Shown: positions 1 to 7,343, counted from the first letter of the stretch. The stretch is DNA of 9,246 nt from an uncultured Blautia sp. (GCA_900539525.1 UQCM01000082.1:1-9246), one strand, 5' to 3'. Numbers and translations: made by a program. Notes: generated by a model from the sequence alone, not told the origin.

Positions 1-4
1 CTGA

Positions 5-46
5 GACATTTTCATATGTGGTATACTAGGACATTATCATAAATGG
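5..46. repeat. Degenerate 17-bp direct repeat, possible insertion-sequence end
   Basis: Two copies, at 5-21 and 30-46, share the pattern GACATT-T/A-TCATA...TGG and match at 14 of 17 positions with a 25-bp period. Multiple short repeats of this sort at a terminus are known from IS21-family elements, so the left edge may be the terminus or a remnant of such an element lying outside the window. No transposase is visible and no target-site duplication can be tested. The repeat could equally be an operator pair for the promoter about 35 bp downstream. The repeat itself is clear; its identity is inference. Confidence 0.3.
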
Positions 47-79
47 CTTATATCTTAATATTTTTTAAGTGAATTGACG

Positions 80-108
80 TTGACACCTTGCAAAGAAGGA
101 TTTATTAT
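80..108 (+). promoter_or_regulatory. Sigma-A promoter of the surface-protein gene
   Basis: A perfect -35 hexamer TTGACA (80-85) is separated by exactly 17 bp from TATTAT (103-108), which matches the -10 consensus at 5 of 6 positions. The surrounding DNA is AT-rich. The predicted transcription start falls near 115-116, which leaves a leader of about 93 nt before the chosen start codon at 209. Confidence 0.75.
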
Positions 109-126
109 ATAAGATATGAGAAAAAT

Positions 127-198
127 GGTAATTCTATGTAATCATAGTGATAAAAGGAAAAAGGTAATTCTATGTAATCATAGTGATAGAAAGAAAAA
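127..198 (+). repeat. Two 36-bp tandem repeats in the 5' leader of the surface-protein gene
   Basis: Copies at 127-162 and 163-198 differ at only 2 of 36 positions. Each contains a CTATG-TAAT-CATAG dyad (134-147 and 170-183). In each the central ATG is followed at once by TAA, giving a start-stop pair at 136-141 and 172-177. The second pair is preceded by an AAAAAGG sequence about 7 nt upstream. The genuine translation start at 209 is preceded by the same AAAAAGGT stretch (194-201), so it looks like a diverged third copy of the unit. The repeats lie wholly between the predicted transcription start and the start codon, so they would be in the mRNA leader. They could act as decoy initiation sites, small hairpins or protein-binding operators. 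Confidence 0.7.
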
Positions 199-203
199 GG
201 TGA
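197..203 (+). promoter_or_regulatory. Ribosome binding site that decides the start of the surface-protein gene
   Basis: AAGGTGA ends 5 nt before the ATG at 209. That ATG opens a textbook signal peptide, whereas the open frame continuing upstream to 116 would only add 31 residues encoded by the leader repeats. The site supports initiation at 209. Confidence 0.7.
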
Positions 204-208
204 CAGCG

Positions 209-2938
209 ATGAAGAACAAAGTACTTAAACGTTTGATGATTTTCGGTCTGGTATGTAGTATGACACTGTCTATGGCACCATTACCGACAGTGGCAGCGGG
301 TACAGAAGCGCACACGGAAAAGGAAACAAAGGCGCCTGAAACCAGAGCGGCAGAGAGCGAGGCAAAGGTGACGGAGACGAAGTCTGAAGAGAAAGAGAGT
401 GAGACGAAGGCTTCCGAAACGACAGCGAAGGGAACAAAGACTCCTGAAACGACAGCGAAGGAAACAGAAACTGAGAAAAAAGAGGCTTCGAAGAGTGAAT
501 CGAAGGAACTGAAAGTGCCGGAAAGTGACGATAAAGAGACAGAAGCATCAAAGCCTGCGGAAGAAGTTCTGGATATGACGGAAAGGACAGCCAGAGAGGG
601 CGAGGAAGGGCTGGTGATCGAAGGCGGAACGGAGGGGAAAGACTATACAGTTACTGATAAGGTGATCTCGATCACCGGAAGTACGCCGCTAAAGATTTCC
701 GGAAATTCGGGGGAATGTATAGGGAAGATTATAATCGAGAAAGATGCGAAGCTGAAGCTGGAGCTGAGCGACGTAATGCTGCAGAGTCCTGCAAATGAAT
801 CTGCTTTGGAGGTAAAAGAAGGAGCCAGCCTGGAACTGATACAGACAAATGTAAACAGGCTGACTGTGGAAACAGATAATAAACCGGTAATCGTAATCGA
901 AAAAGGCGCGGAACTGATACTTTCCGGAACCGGAATGCTGGACATTTCAGGATTGAGTACAAAGGGAACAGGAAAAGATATCACGATGTCCAGGGGGGCT
1001 GTACCAACAGATAAACCGGCTTCACTGAAAATCAAAGACGGAACAATAACGGCTAAGATGGGAATTGCTGTTGAAGGGGCTGCATCACAGAAAGTATCCG
1101 TACAGATTTCAGGGGGAAGCGTTGATTTAAAAGCCCTTTCTCAACTTGACCGCAAGAAAATCAGCCTTACAAGTGACGGGAAGACCAGTGTGTATAAGAC
1201 GGGAATCCTCCTTAAAGAAGCAAATGTGCAGGTTGAAGATTTCATGGTTCAGTCAGACGGTAAAGACTATGAATATGGATACGAAGGAATTTACACAGAT
1301 AAAGACAAGATGATCTATGTTTACCTTCCGGCAAAGAAAGCTTCTGCATATGCACAGAAAGCAGGATACGACGGGCAGGTTCAGGAAGAGGACTACAGTA
1401 AAGATGCGGACCAGCCGAATATGCTGTTAAAGTCAAAAGCAGATTTAAAGGCAGATGAGGTGACGATTCCGTCACTGGATTACGGATATACATCAGAACA
1501 GATCACATCAGCATCCGTAACAGTGAAGAACAGTTCTGTAAATGCCACGACCATCAAGGCAGAGCTTACCGGTGATGATGCGAAGAAGTTTGAACTGACC
1601 CTTCCGGGGGATATGGCTGTTCCGGGAAAGAAGGGTACAGCAGACGGAGAACATACCGGGATAAAGATCCGTCCGGTTTCAAATCTGGATGCAGGTACCT
1701 ACAAGGCCACTCTCAAGCTGACAGATGCAGAAGGTGGAACAACGGCTGAGCCAGTCAATATACCGGTAACCTTTACTGTTAATAAAGTAAAGCTGACAGC
1801 AGAGGCAAAGATCGATGAGAAGGTTTATGACGGAAAACGCGCGGCATCGGGAACAGTGACACTGAAAGGCGGTGTGAGAGGAGAGACTCCTCTGATCGAT
1901 GATAGCAAGGTAACCTTCATGTTCAACAATGCGAACGTAAAGGACGCCACAACAGTAACCGTTGACAATCTGGTACTGGATGAAAAATGGGCAAATAACT
2001 ACGAACTGGAGAAGACAACCTTCGATGTGAAGGCTTCGATCAAGAAAGCACCCAGCAAGCGCAAGAAAGAAGATTTAAAGACACCGAGTGTAACGGTTGT
2101 ATACAGTAAGAGCAAGGGTGCCTGGCTGCCACAGTTCACAACCTATAAAGGACAGGAGTATCTGTTCTTTGGAAAAGTAACGACGAGCCTGACAAAGAAG
2201 AATAAGAACAGCGCAAACTGGGCATACGGGACGAAAGAAAAAGTGAAAAACAGAAAGGTGGATCTGAAGCTGAAGAGCGGAGTCACCTATACCGTCTGGA
2301 CACGATTTGCTGCTGATGATAATCACGAGGCCAGTGACGGTGAGCTGATGGCATATACCACATTTTCTATCAGTCAGAACAGTAAGGGTGGTACTGCTTC
2401 AGATTCCTACGGGAATAAGATCAATGGAATTACCGAGGGAACGACTTATAAAACGGGCTCAGCAATCAAGTTTGGTGCCGTAGGCGCAGGTATGAGCAAT
2501 ACATCACCGAAAACGGGAGATGTGCGTTACCTGCCGGTATCATGGAAGGTCAGTGATGAGCACACCTGGAGCGGTGCTCCGTATGAAGCAGCCTTCACGC
2601 TTAATCAGGCAGGCTCCTACACCCTGCAGGTAACCTTCCGCAAGCAGACCTACTCCAACAACGCATGGACCAGTACAGGCACTACCTCCGTATGCAAAGT
2701 AAACTTCAAAATGGCCGCTAACGGTGCCAACGGAACGGGATATACCACAGGCACCGGAACAACGACGACAAATACAGGAACTAATACGGGAAGCTCGACA
2801 GTAACAAAGACAACAACAGCTGCCAAGACAGGAGACGATTCACCGATCCTCCCGCTGGCTGTGGTTTGCATTGTATCTCTGGCGGTACTTGCAGGTCTGG
2901 GGTTAAAAAAGCGTAAAGCGAATAAAAAGGAAAGTTAA
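209..2938 (+). CDS. Large secreted, wall-anchored surface protein with YDG-type domain
   Basis: I do not recognise a named gene. From the chosen Met the protein has 909 residues. Residues 1-30 are a signal peptide: basic MKNKVLKR, a hydrophobic core, and likely cleavage after VAA. Residues 31-130 are a hydrophilic stalk rich in Lys, Glu and Thr with ETTAK/ETKA repeats. Residues about 137-345 are beta-rich with alternating Gly and hydrophobic residues, like the carbohydrate-binding or beta-solenoid segments of Clostridia surface proteins. Residues 415-525 look like an Ig-type domain. At 538-600 there is a YDG-type repeat (KVYDGK...NNYEL). Residues 620-720 and 735-835 are further beta-rich segments. 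A Thr/Gly linker at about 843-872 leads to AAKTGDDSP (871-879), a 20-residue hydrophobic helix and the basic tail KKRKANKKES. This matches a sortase-type anchor except that the LP of LPxTG is missing. Adhesion or carbohydrate binding is inference from architecture. It is transcribed from the promoter at 80-108 and appears monocistronic. Confidence 0.8.
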   Translation: MKNKVLKRLMIFGLVCSMTLSMAPLPTVAAGTEAHTEKETKAPETRAAESEAKVTETKSEEKESETKASETTAKGTKTPETTAKETETEKKEASKSESKELKVPESDDKETEASKPAEEVLDMTERTAREGEEGLVIEGGTEGKDYTVTDKVISITGSTPLKISGNSGECIGKIIIEKDAKLKLELSDVMLQSPANESALEVKEGASLELIQTNVNRLTVETDNKPVIVIEKGAELILSGTGMLDISGLSTKGTGKDITMSRGAVPTDKPASLKIKDGTITAKMGIAVEGAASQKVSVQISGGSVDLKALSQLDRKKISLTSDGKTSVYKTGILLKEANVQVEDFMVQSDGKDYEYGYEGIYTDKDKMIYVYLPAKKASAYAQKAGYDGQVQEEDYSKDADQPNMLLKSKADLKADEVTIPSLDYGYTSEQITSASVTVKNSSVNATTIKAELTGDDAKKFELTLPGDMAVPGKKGTADGEHTGIKIRPVSNLDAGTYKATLKLTDAEGGTTAEPVNIPVTFTVNKVKLTAEAKIDEKVYDGKRAASGTVTLKGGVRGETPLIDDSKVTFMFNNANVKDATTVTVDNLVLDEKWANNYELEKTTFDVKASIKKAPSKRKKEDLKTPSVTVVYSKSKGAWLPQFTTYKGQEYLFFGKVTTSLTKKNKNSANWAYGTKEKVKNRKVDLKLKSGVTYTVWTRFAADDNHEASDGELMAYTTFSISQNSKGGTASDSYGNKINGITEGTTYKTGSAIKFGAVGAGMSNTSPKTGDVRYLPVSWKVSDEHTWSGAPYEAAFTLNQAGSYTLQVTFRKQTYSNNAWTSTGTTSVCKVNFKMAANGANGTGYTTGTGTTTTNTGTNTGSSTVTKTTTAAKTGDDSPILPLAVVCIVSLAVLAGLGLKKRKANKKES
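411..470 (+). repeat. 30-bp in-frame tandem repeat in the stalk region
   Basis: Units 411-440 and 441-470 match at 25 of 30 positions, and encode two ten-residue units around ETTAK. Internal duplication of this type is usual for wall-spanning stalks and could vary in copy number between strains by slippage or recombination. Confidence 0.6.
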
Positions 2939-3005
2939 TATAATATCTAATATCTGAGAATGATTCATGATGCTTATCATTTGTTAAATAGTACATTGCA
3001 AATAT

Positions 3006-3071
3006 TGGTTGTTTTCTACAACCAGCTGGCAGGGGTGGATCTGTTGCGTGCAACAGAGCCACCCCTGTCAG
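3006..3071. other. Adjacent pair of strong hairpins of unknown function
   Basis: Hairpin A pairs TGGTTGT (3006-3012) with ACAACCA (3018-3024) around the loop TTTCT. One base later, hairpin B pairs 3026-3038 with 3059-3071, 13 bp including one G-U. It then has a 2x2 internal loop and continues with CTGTTG (3041-3046) paired to CAACAG (3051-3056). The sequence CCAGCTGG (3022-3029) joins the two. Neither strand has a T-tract next to hairpin B. It could block 3' exonucleases at the end of the surface-protein mRNA, be a short interspersed palindromic repeat, or belong to an unnamed structured RNA. Pairing is certain; role is unknown. Confidence 0.6.
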
Positions 3072-3126
3072 CGTCCGGCGAAAGCCATACAAAAGCATAC
3101 AGATACTCACCCTCCAGATTCTGAGC

Positions 3127-3155
3127 TTGCGGCGCAGTAAAAACTGTGCTACACT
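3127..3155 (+). promoter_or_regulatory. Candidate promoter of the prmA-rsmE-desulfurase-thiI operon
   Basis: TTGCGG (3127-3132) lies 17 bp before TACACT (3150-3155). The latter is preceded by TG in the extended -10 position (3147-3148). The -35 box is weak (3 of 6) and the -10 matches 4 of 6, but the spacing and extended -10 make it the best candidate in the intergenic region. Transcription would start near 3162, about 87 nt before prmA. Confidence 0.45.
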
Positions 3156-3248
3156 ATCAGACAGTGAGAAAACACAGAACGACAGGAAGCAGCGGTGCGG
3201 CCCCGGATAACCGCATGACGCAGCAGGCAGAAAACGTGAGGTATTCAA

Positions 3249-4202
3249 ATGAAATGGAATAAATTTACATTAAAAACATTGTCATCGGTTGAAGATATCG
3301 TTATCTCCACTCTGGCTGAAGCCGGTGTGGAAGGTGTAGAAATCGAAGATAAAGTACCGTTGACAGAAGAGGACAAGCAGCAGATGTTTGTGGATATCCT
3401 TCCGGAAGGACCGGAAGACGATGGAATCGCCTATCTGAGCTTCTATCTGGATGCAGATGAAGAAAAAGACGAGCTGCTGGCAAGGGTCAGAGAAGAACTG
3501 GAGGACCTGAGAAGCTTTATGGACATTGGGGAATGTACCATTACTGAATCTCAGACAGAGGACAAAGACTGGATCAATAACTGGAAGCAGTATTTCCATC
3601 AGTTCTATGTGGACGATATCCTGATCATTCCATCCTGGGAAGAAGTTAAGCCGGAGGATGAGGGAAAAATGATCATTCATATTGACCCGGGAACTGCGTT
3701 CGGAACAGGGATGCACGAGACGACGCAGCTCTGTATGCGACAGCTGAAGAAATATGTAAAGGACAGCACAGAGCTTCTGGATGTGGGAACGGGAAGCGGA
3801 ATCCTCTCGATCGTGGCATTGAAGCTCGGTGCAGCCCATGCAGTGGGAACCGATCTGGATCCCTGTGCCATTTCCGCGACGAAGGAGAATCTGGAGGCGA
3901 ATGATATTCCGGACGGAAAAATGGATGTGATGATCGGAAATATCATCAATGATAAAACGGTTCAGGATACGGTCGGATATGAGAAGTATGATATTGTCAC
4001 GGCAAACATTCTGGCAGACGTGCTGGTGCCGCTGACACCGGTGATCATCCACCAGATGAAAAAGGGCGGAATCTATATCACATCCGGAATCATTGACGAG
4101 AAGGAAAGCACCGTTGTAGAGGCAGTAAAGGCAGCAGGGCTTGAGGTTCTGGAGATTGCACATCAGGGAGAATGGGTGTCTGTGACTGCGAGAAAGAATT
4201 AG
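3249..4202 (+). CDS. prmA: Ribosomal protein L11 methyltransferase PrmA
   Basis: This enzyme trimethylates amino groups of ribosomal protein L11 using S-adenosylmethionine in the cytoplasm. The 317-residue length is normal for the family. The N-terminal substrate-recognition region (about 1-110) precedes the conserved DPGTAFGTGMHETT stretch (146-159). Next come the SAM-binding motif I LLDVGTGSGI (176-185), an acidic TDLD at the end of strand 2 (201-204) and the catalytic-region NILA motif (253-256). The start is set by a GAGG ribosome binding site at 3238-3241, 7 nt upstream. The gene leads an operon with rsmE starting 8 nt after its stop. In Bacillus subtilis the orthologue follows dnaJ; here a surface-protein gene precedes it instead. 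Confidence 0.96.
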   Translation: MKWNKFTLKTLSSVEDIVISTLAEAGVEGVEIEDKVPLTEEDKQQMFVDILPEGPEDDGIAYLSFYLDADEEKDELLARVREELEDLRSFMDIGECTITESQTEDKDWINNWKQYFHQFYVDDILIIPSWEEVKPEDEGKMIIHIDPGTAFGTGMHETTQLCMRQLKKYVKDSTELLDVGTGSGILSIVALKLGAAHAVGTDLDPCAISATKENLEANDIPDGKMDVMIGNIINDKTVQDTVGYEKYDIVTANILADVLVPLTPVIIHQMKKGGIYITSGIIDEKESTVVEAVKAAGLEVLEIAHQGEWVSVTARKN

Positions 4203-4210
4203 GGAAAGCT

Positions 4211-4951
4211 ATGCATCATTTTTTTGTATCACCGGACCAGATCGGTGAAAAAAAGATCATTATCACGGGCAGTGATGTAAACCATATCAGAAATGTACTG
4301 CGTATGACGGCAGGAGAGCAGATCATCGTGCGAAGCGGAGAAGACTCAAAGGAGTACCGCTGTGAGATCCTGTCACTGGAAAAAGAAAGAATCGAGGCCG
4401 GGATCATGTGGGTCCAGGAGACAGGTGTCGAGCTTCCATCCAGAATCTATCTCTTTCAGGGACTGCCGAAAAGTGATAAAATGGAGATGATCATCCAGAA
4501 GGCAGTAGAGCTGGGCGTCTATGAGATCATTCCGATGGCAACCAGACGTGCTGTCGTGAAGCTGGATAAGAAGAAAGAAGAGAGTAAGAGAAAACGCTGG
4601 CAGAGCATTTCTGAAAGTGCAGCGAAGCAGTCAAAGCGGATGGTGATCCCGAAGATCTCCCCGGTGATGAGCTTTCGGGAAGCCGTCGAATATGCAGGAA
4701 GCCTGGATGTGAAGCTGCTCCCCTATGAGCTTGCGAGCGGGATGGAGGACACCAGAGAGCAGATCAGGAGCATTGTGCCGGGACAGTCGATCGCTGTATT
4801 CATCGGTCCTGAGGGGGGATTTGCACCGGAGGAGGCAGAGTATGCGATAGAAAACGACCTGCATCCGGTCACACTTGGCAAACGAATCCTCAGGACGGAA
4901 ACGGCAGGCATGACCGTGCTGTCGATTCTGATGTATCATTTAGAGGAATGA
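4211..4951 (+). CDS. rsmE: 16S rRNA (uracil-1498-N3)-methyltransferase RsmE
   Basis: RsmE methylates N3 of U1498 in helix 44 of 16S rRNA within the 30S subunit. The 246-residue protein has the usual start, MHHFFV, followed by a PUA-like RNA-binding region (about 1-70) and a SPOUT methyltransferase domain. QGLPKSDKMEMIIQKAVELG (83-102), IGPEGGF (198-204) and LGKRILRTETA (222-232) form the conserved trefoil-knot SAM site. An ATG at 4172 in the same frame would overlap prmA by 31 nt and add 13 residues unlike the family. The ATG at 4211, with AGGG at 4201-4204 overlapping the prmA stop, is preferred. Translational coupling to prmA is likely. Confidence 0.96.
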   Translation: MHHFFVSPDQIGEKKIIITGSDVNHIRNVLRMTAGEQIIVRSGEDSKEYRCEILSLEKERIEAGIMWVQETGVELPSRIYLFQGLPKSDKMEMIIQKAVELGVYEIIPMATRRAVVKLDKKKEESKRKRWQSISESAAKQSKRMVIPKISPVMSFREAVEYAGSLDVKLLPYELASGMEDTREQIRSIVPGQSIAVFIGPEGGFAPEEAEYAIENDLHPVTLGKRILRTETAGMTVLSILMYHLEE

Positions 4952-4995
4952 CAGGATACCTGCGTTCATGAGTGTGTGTTACAGAGAGGAAAAGA

Positions 4996-6153
4996 ATGGA
5001 AGCATATTTAGATAATTCAGCCACCACACGATGCCTGGAGAGTGTCCGGGATCTTGTGGTGCAGACGATGATGGAAGATTACGGAAACCCTTCCTCCAGA
5101 CATTTAAAGGGTGTGGAGGCAGAGAGGTATCTGCGGGAGGCAAGGGAAAAGATTGCCCGGACTATGAAAGTAAACGAGAAAGAGATCTTTTTTACGTCCT
5201 GCGGAACAGAGTCAAATAACTGGGCACTGATCGGTGCAGCTATGGCAAACCGCAGGGCCGGAATGCACATCATCACTACATCGGTGGAGCATGCGGCAGT
5301 TCTGCAGCCTCTGATGTATCTCGAGGAGCAGGGCTTTCGTATCACGTTTCTGCCGGTGGATCGTTATGGGCGGATCCGCCTGGAGGATCTGAAAGAAGCG
5401 ATCTGTGAGGACACGATCCTGGTCTCCACCATGTATGTAAACAATGAACTGGGAGCTGTGGAGCCGGTAGAAGAGGTCGGACGTTTTCTGAAAGAGAAGT
5501 ATCCCCGTATCCTGTATCATGTGGATGCGATCCAGGCATACGGGAAATACCGTATTCTGCCAAAGAAGATGGGGATCGATATGCTTTCTGTCAGCGGACA
5601 CAAGATTCACGGACCAAAGGGTACCGGGTTTTTATATGTCAATGAAAAAGTGAAGATAAAGCCGCTCATTTTAGGGGGCGGACAGCAAAAAGGCATGCGG
5701 TCCGGCACAGACAATGTACCTGGGATCGCAGGAATCGGTGAGGCGGCCATGGAGGCTTACCGGGATTTTGAGGAAAAGCGGGATTATCTTCTGAAACTGA
5801 AGAAGTATTTCATGGATGAAGTATCAGGGCTTCCGGATGTCGTGCTCAACAGTCTTCCTGGTGATGAAGGGGCACCTCATATTGTCAGTGTCAGCTTCCG
5901 CGGGGTGCGCAGTGAAGTACTGCTCCATGCACTGGAAGAGAAGGGGATTTACGTTTCTTCAGGCTCTGCATGCTCATCAAATAAGAAGCTGCCGGTAAGT
6001 ACAGTACTGAAGGAAATCGGAATGGAACGTGAACTGCTGGATGCCACATTAAGATTCAGTTTCAGCAGATACAACACGGAGGAAGAGCTTGCATACTGTG
6101 TCGATGTTTTACGGGAACTGCTTCCCGTGCTTCGGAGATATGCGAGACATTAG
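4996..6153 (+). CDS. Cysteine desulfurase, NifS/IscS class, probable sulfur donor to ThiI
   Basis: This PLP enzyme converts cysteine to alanine and carries the sulfur as a persulfide. The 385-residue protein starts MEAYLDNSATT, as class V aminotransferase-fold desulfurases do. Visible features are GTESNN (70-75), the PLP-stacking His in SVEHAA (H99), HVDAIQ (D177, Q180), the PLP lysine in SGHKIHGPKG (K203) and the active-site cysteine in SSGSACSSNK (C326). The short catalytic loop places it in group I. The GAGAGGA site at 4984-4990 selects the ATG at 4996; an in-frame GTG at 4972 would add 8 atypical residues. thiI begins 12 nt after its stop. This ThiI lacks its own rhodanese domain, so a dedicated role in tRNA thiolation, as for B. 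subtilis NifZ, is more likely than general Fe-S assembly, but that is inferred from context. No scaffold (iscU) gene is adjacent. Confidence 0.93.
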   Translation: MEAYLDNSATTRCLESVRDLVVQTMMEDYGNPSSRHLKGVEAERYLREAREKIARTMKVNEKEIFFTSCGTESNNWALIGAAMANRRAGMHIITTSVEHAAVLQPLMYLEEQGFRITFLPVDRYGRIRLEDLKEAICEDTILVSTMYVNNELGAVEPVEEVGRFLKEKYPRILYHVDAIQAYGKYRILPKKMGIDMLSVSGHKIHGPKGTGFLYVNEKVKIKPLILGGGQQKGMRSGTDNVPGIAGIGEAAMEAYRDFEEKRDYLLKLKKYFMDEVSGLPDVVLNSLPGDEGAPHIVSVSFRGVRSEVLLHALEEKGIYVSSGSACSSNKKLPVSTVLKEIGMERELLDATLRFSFSRYNTEEELAYCVDVLRELLPVLRRYARH

Positions 6154-6164
6154 AGGAGAAGAAT

Positions 6165-7343
6165 ATGTTTAAAGCATTTTTGATAAAATATGGAGAAATC
6201 GGAATCAAAGGGAAAAACCGTCATCTTTTCGAGGATGCCCTTATGAAACAGATCCGTCATGCCTTAAAGCATGTGGAAGGAAAGTTTTTTGTGCGCAAGG
6301 AGCAGGGGCGTATTTTCGTAGAGGCAGAGAGTCTTTTTGATTACGATGAGGTGATCGAGGCACTGCAGAGAGTTTTTGGTATTGTTGGAATCTGTCCGAT
6401 GATCCAGACGTCGGATGAGGGATTTGAAAATCTTGCAGTGACTGTGATCGATTATTTAAATGAAGTCTACGGGGACAGAAAGATGACCTTTAAGGTCAAT
6501 GCAAGAAGAGCGAAGAAGAGCTATCCGAAGACATCCATGGAGATCAACTGTGATCTGGGTGAGAGGATCCTGGAGGCATTTCCGAATATGAAGGTGGATG
6601 TCCACGATCCGGATGTGATGCTGGATGTGGAAATCCGTGATCAGATCTATATTTATTCACAGATCATACCCGGCCCCGGAGGAATGCCGGTGGGAACCAA
6701 CGGGAAAGCCATGCTGCTTCTGTCAGGCGGAATTGACAGCCCGGTGGCAGGATATATGATCGCAAAAAGAGGCGTGAAGATTGACGCTGTATATTTTCAT
6801 GCGCCGCCATATACCAGTGAGCGTGCGAAGCAGAAGGTCGTGGGTCTGGCTCACATGGTGGCAAGATATTCCGGGCCGATCAATCTTCATGTGGTGAACT
6901 TTACCGATATTCAGCTTTATATTTATGAGCAGTGTCCGCATGAGGAGCTGACCATTATCATGCGCCGCTATATGATGCGCATCGCAGAGCATTTTGCAAA
7001 GGAAACGGGATGCCTGGGCCTGATTACAGGTGAAAGTATCGGACAGGTGGCCAGCCAGACGATGCAGAGCCTGGCTGCAACGAATGATGTCTGCACCATG
7101 CCGGTATTCCGTCCGGTGATCGGTTTTGATAAGCAGGAGATTGTGGATATCGCGGAAAAGATCGATACTTATGAGACATCGATTCTTCCGTTTGAGGATT
7201 GCTGTACGATTTTCGTGGCAAAGCATCCGGTGACAAAGCCGAATATCAATATCATCCGGCGCAGTGAAACACATCTGGAAGAAAAGATTGATGAGCTGAT
7301 GAAGACAGCAATTGAGACTACGGAGACCATCTGGGTAGAGTAA
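6165..7343 (+). CDS. thiI: tRNA 4-thiouridine synthase ThiI, rhodanese-less form
   Basis: ThiI adenylates U8 of tRNA with ATP and then inserts sulfur to give 4-thiouridine, a near-UV sensor base; in some bacteria it also serves thiamin thiazole synthesis. The order is an N-terminal ferredoxin-like domain (about 1-60), a THUMP RNA-binding domain (about 60-165) and a PP-loop ATPase with SGGIDSPVAG (187-196). GESIGQVASQT (289-299) and PFEDCCTIF (342-350, Cys346/347) follow. At 392 residues it lacks the C-terminal rhodanese domain of the Escherichia coli protein, as in B. subtilis and many Firmicutes, so it needs sulfur from a desulfurase, presumably the one just upstream. A strong AGGAG site (6154-6158) overlaps the end of the desulfurase gene, suggesting coupling. 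It is the last gene of the plus-strand operon. Confidence 0.96.
   Translation: MFKAFLIKYGEIGIKGKNRHLFEDALMKQIRHALKHVEGKFFVRKEQGRIFVEAESLFDYDEVIEALQRVFGIVGICPMIQTSDEGFENLAVTVIDYLNEVYGDRKMTFKVNARRAKKSYPKTSMEINCDLGERILEAFPNMKVDVHDPDVMLDVEIRDQIYIYSQIIPGPGGMPVGTNGKAMLLLSGGIDSPVAGYMIAKRGVKIDAVYFHAPPYTSERAKQKVVGLAHMVARYSGPINLHVVNFTDIQLYIYEQCPHEELTIIMRRYMMRIAEHFAKETGCLGLITGESIGQVASQTMQSLAATNDVCTMPVFRPVIGFDKQEIVDIAEKIDTYETSILPFEDCCTIFVAKHPVTKPNINIIRRSETHLEEKIDELMKTAIETTETIWVE

Larger units (their letters stand above)
2939..3248. other. Non-coding 310-bp intergenic region between the surface-protein gene and prmA
   Basis: No credible gene is present. The minus-strand open frame across it lacks family resemblance and runs antisense into the surface-protein gene. 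From left to right the region holds an AT-rich stretch with a weak AATGAT/ATCATT dyad (2959-2981), a hairpin at 3006-3024 and a long GC-rich hairpin at 3026-3071. Then come a GGC-GAAA-GCC mini-hairpin (3077-3086), a candidate promoter (3127-3155) and a TGCGG/CCGCA dyad (3196-3215) just ahead of the prmA ribosome binding site. No run of T follows any hairpin, so there is no canonical plus-strand terminator for the surface-protein gene. Confidence 0.7.

Noticed and set aside
116..208. Extension of the surface protein upstream to the ATG at 116
   Set aside because: The added 31 residues come from the leader repeats, would bury the signal peptide, and the ATG at 116 has no leader for a ribosome binding site. 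The ATG at 209 has a good site and opens a standard signal peptide.
2952..2981. Fur-box-like sequence (TGAGAATGATTCATGA)
   Set aside because: The match to the symmetric Fur consensus is partial, and the site is just downstream of a gene, far from the next promoter.
3033..3065. T-box-like GGGTGG sequence
   Set aside because: It is one arm of a perfect long hairpin; there is no specifier stem, no full T-box consensus and no terminator, and prmA is not a T-box target.
2781..3248. Minus-strand open frame across the intergenic region (155 codons)
   Set aside because: It runs through the palindromic hairpins and antisense into the surface-protein gene, has no recognisable domain, and its start lies directly beside the prmA start. 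It looks like a chance open frame.
3282..4163. Long minus-strand open frame antisense to prmA (293 codons)
   Set aside because: It lies wholly inside a certain gene, is rich in Cys/His/Ile typical of antisense translation, and has no family resemblance.
4172..4210. Upstream ATG for rsmE overlapping prmA
   Set aside because: The 13 extra residues do not resemble the family N-terminus, while the ATG at 4211 gives the expected MHHFFV start with a ribosome binding site.
4972..4995. GTG start for the cysteine desulfurase
   Set aside because: The GAGAGGA site lies inside this stretch at proper distance to the ATG at 4996, and the family begins near the xAYLDNSAT motif.
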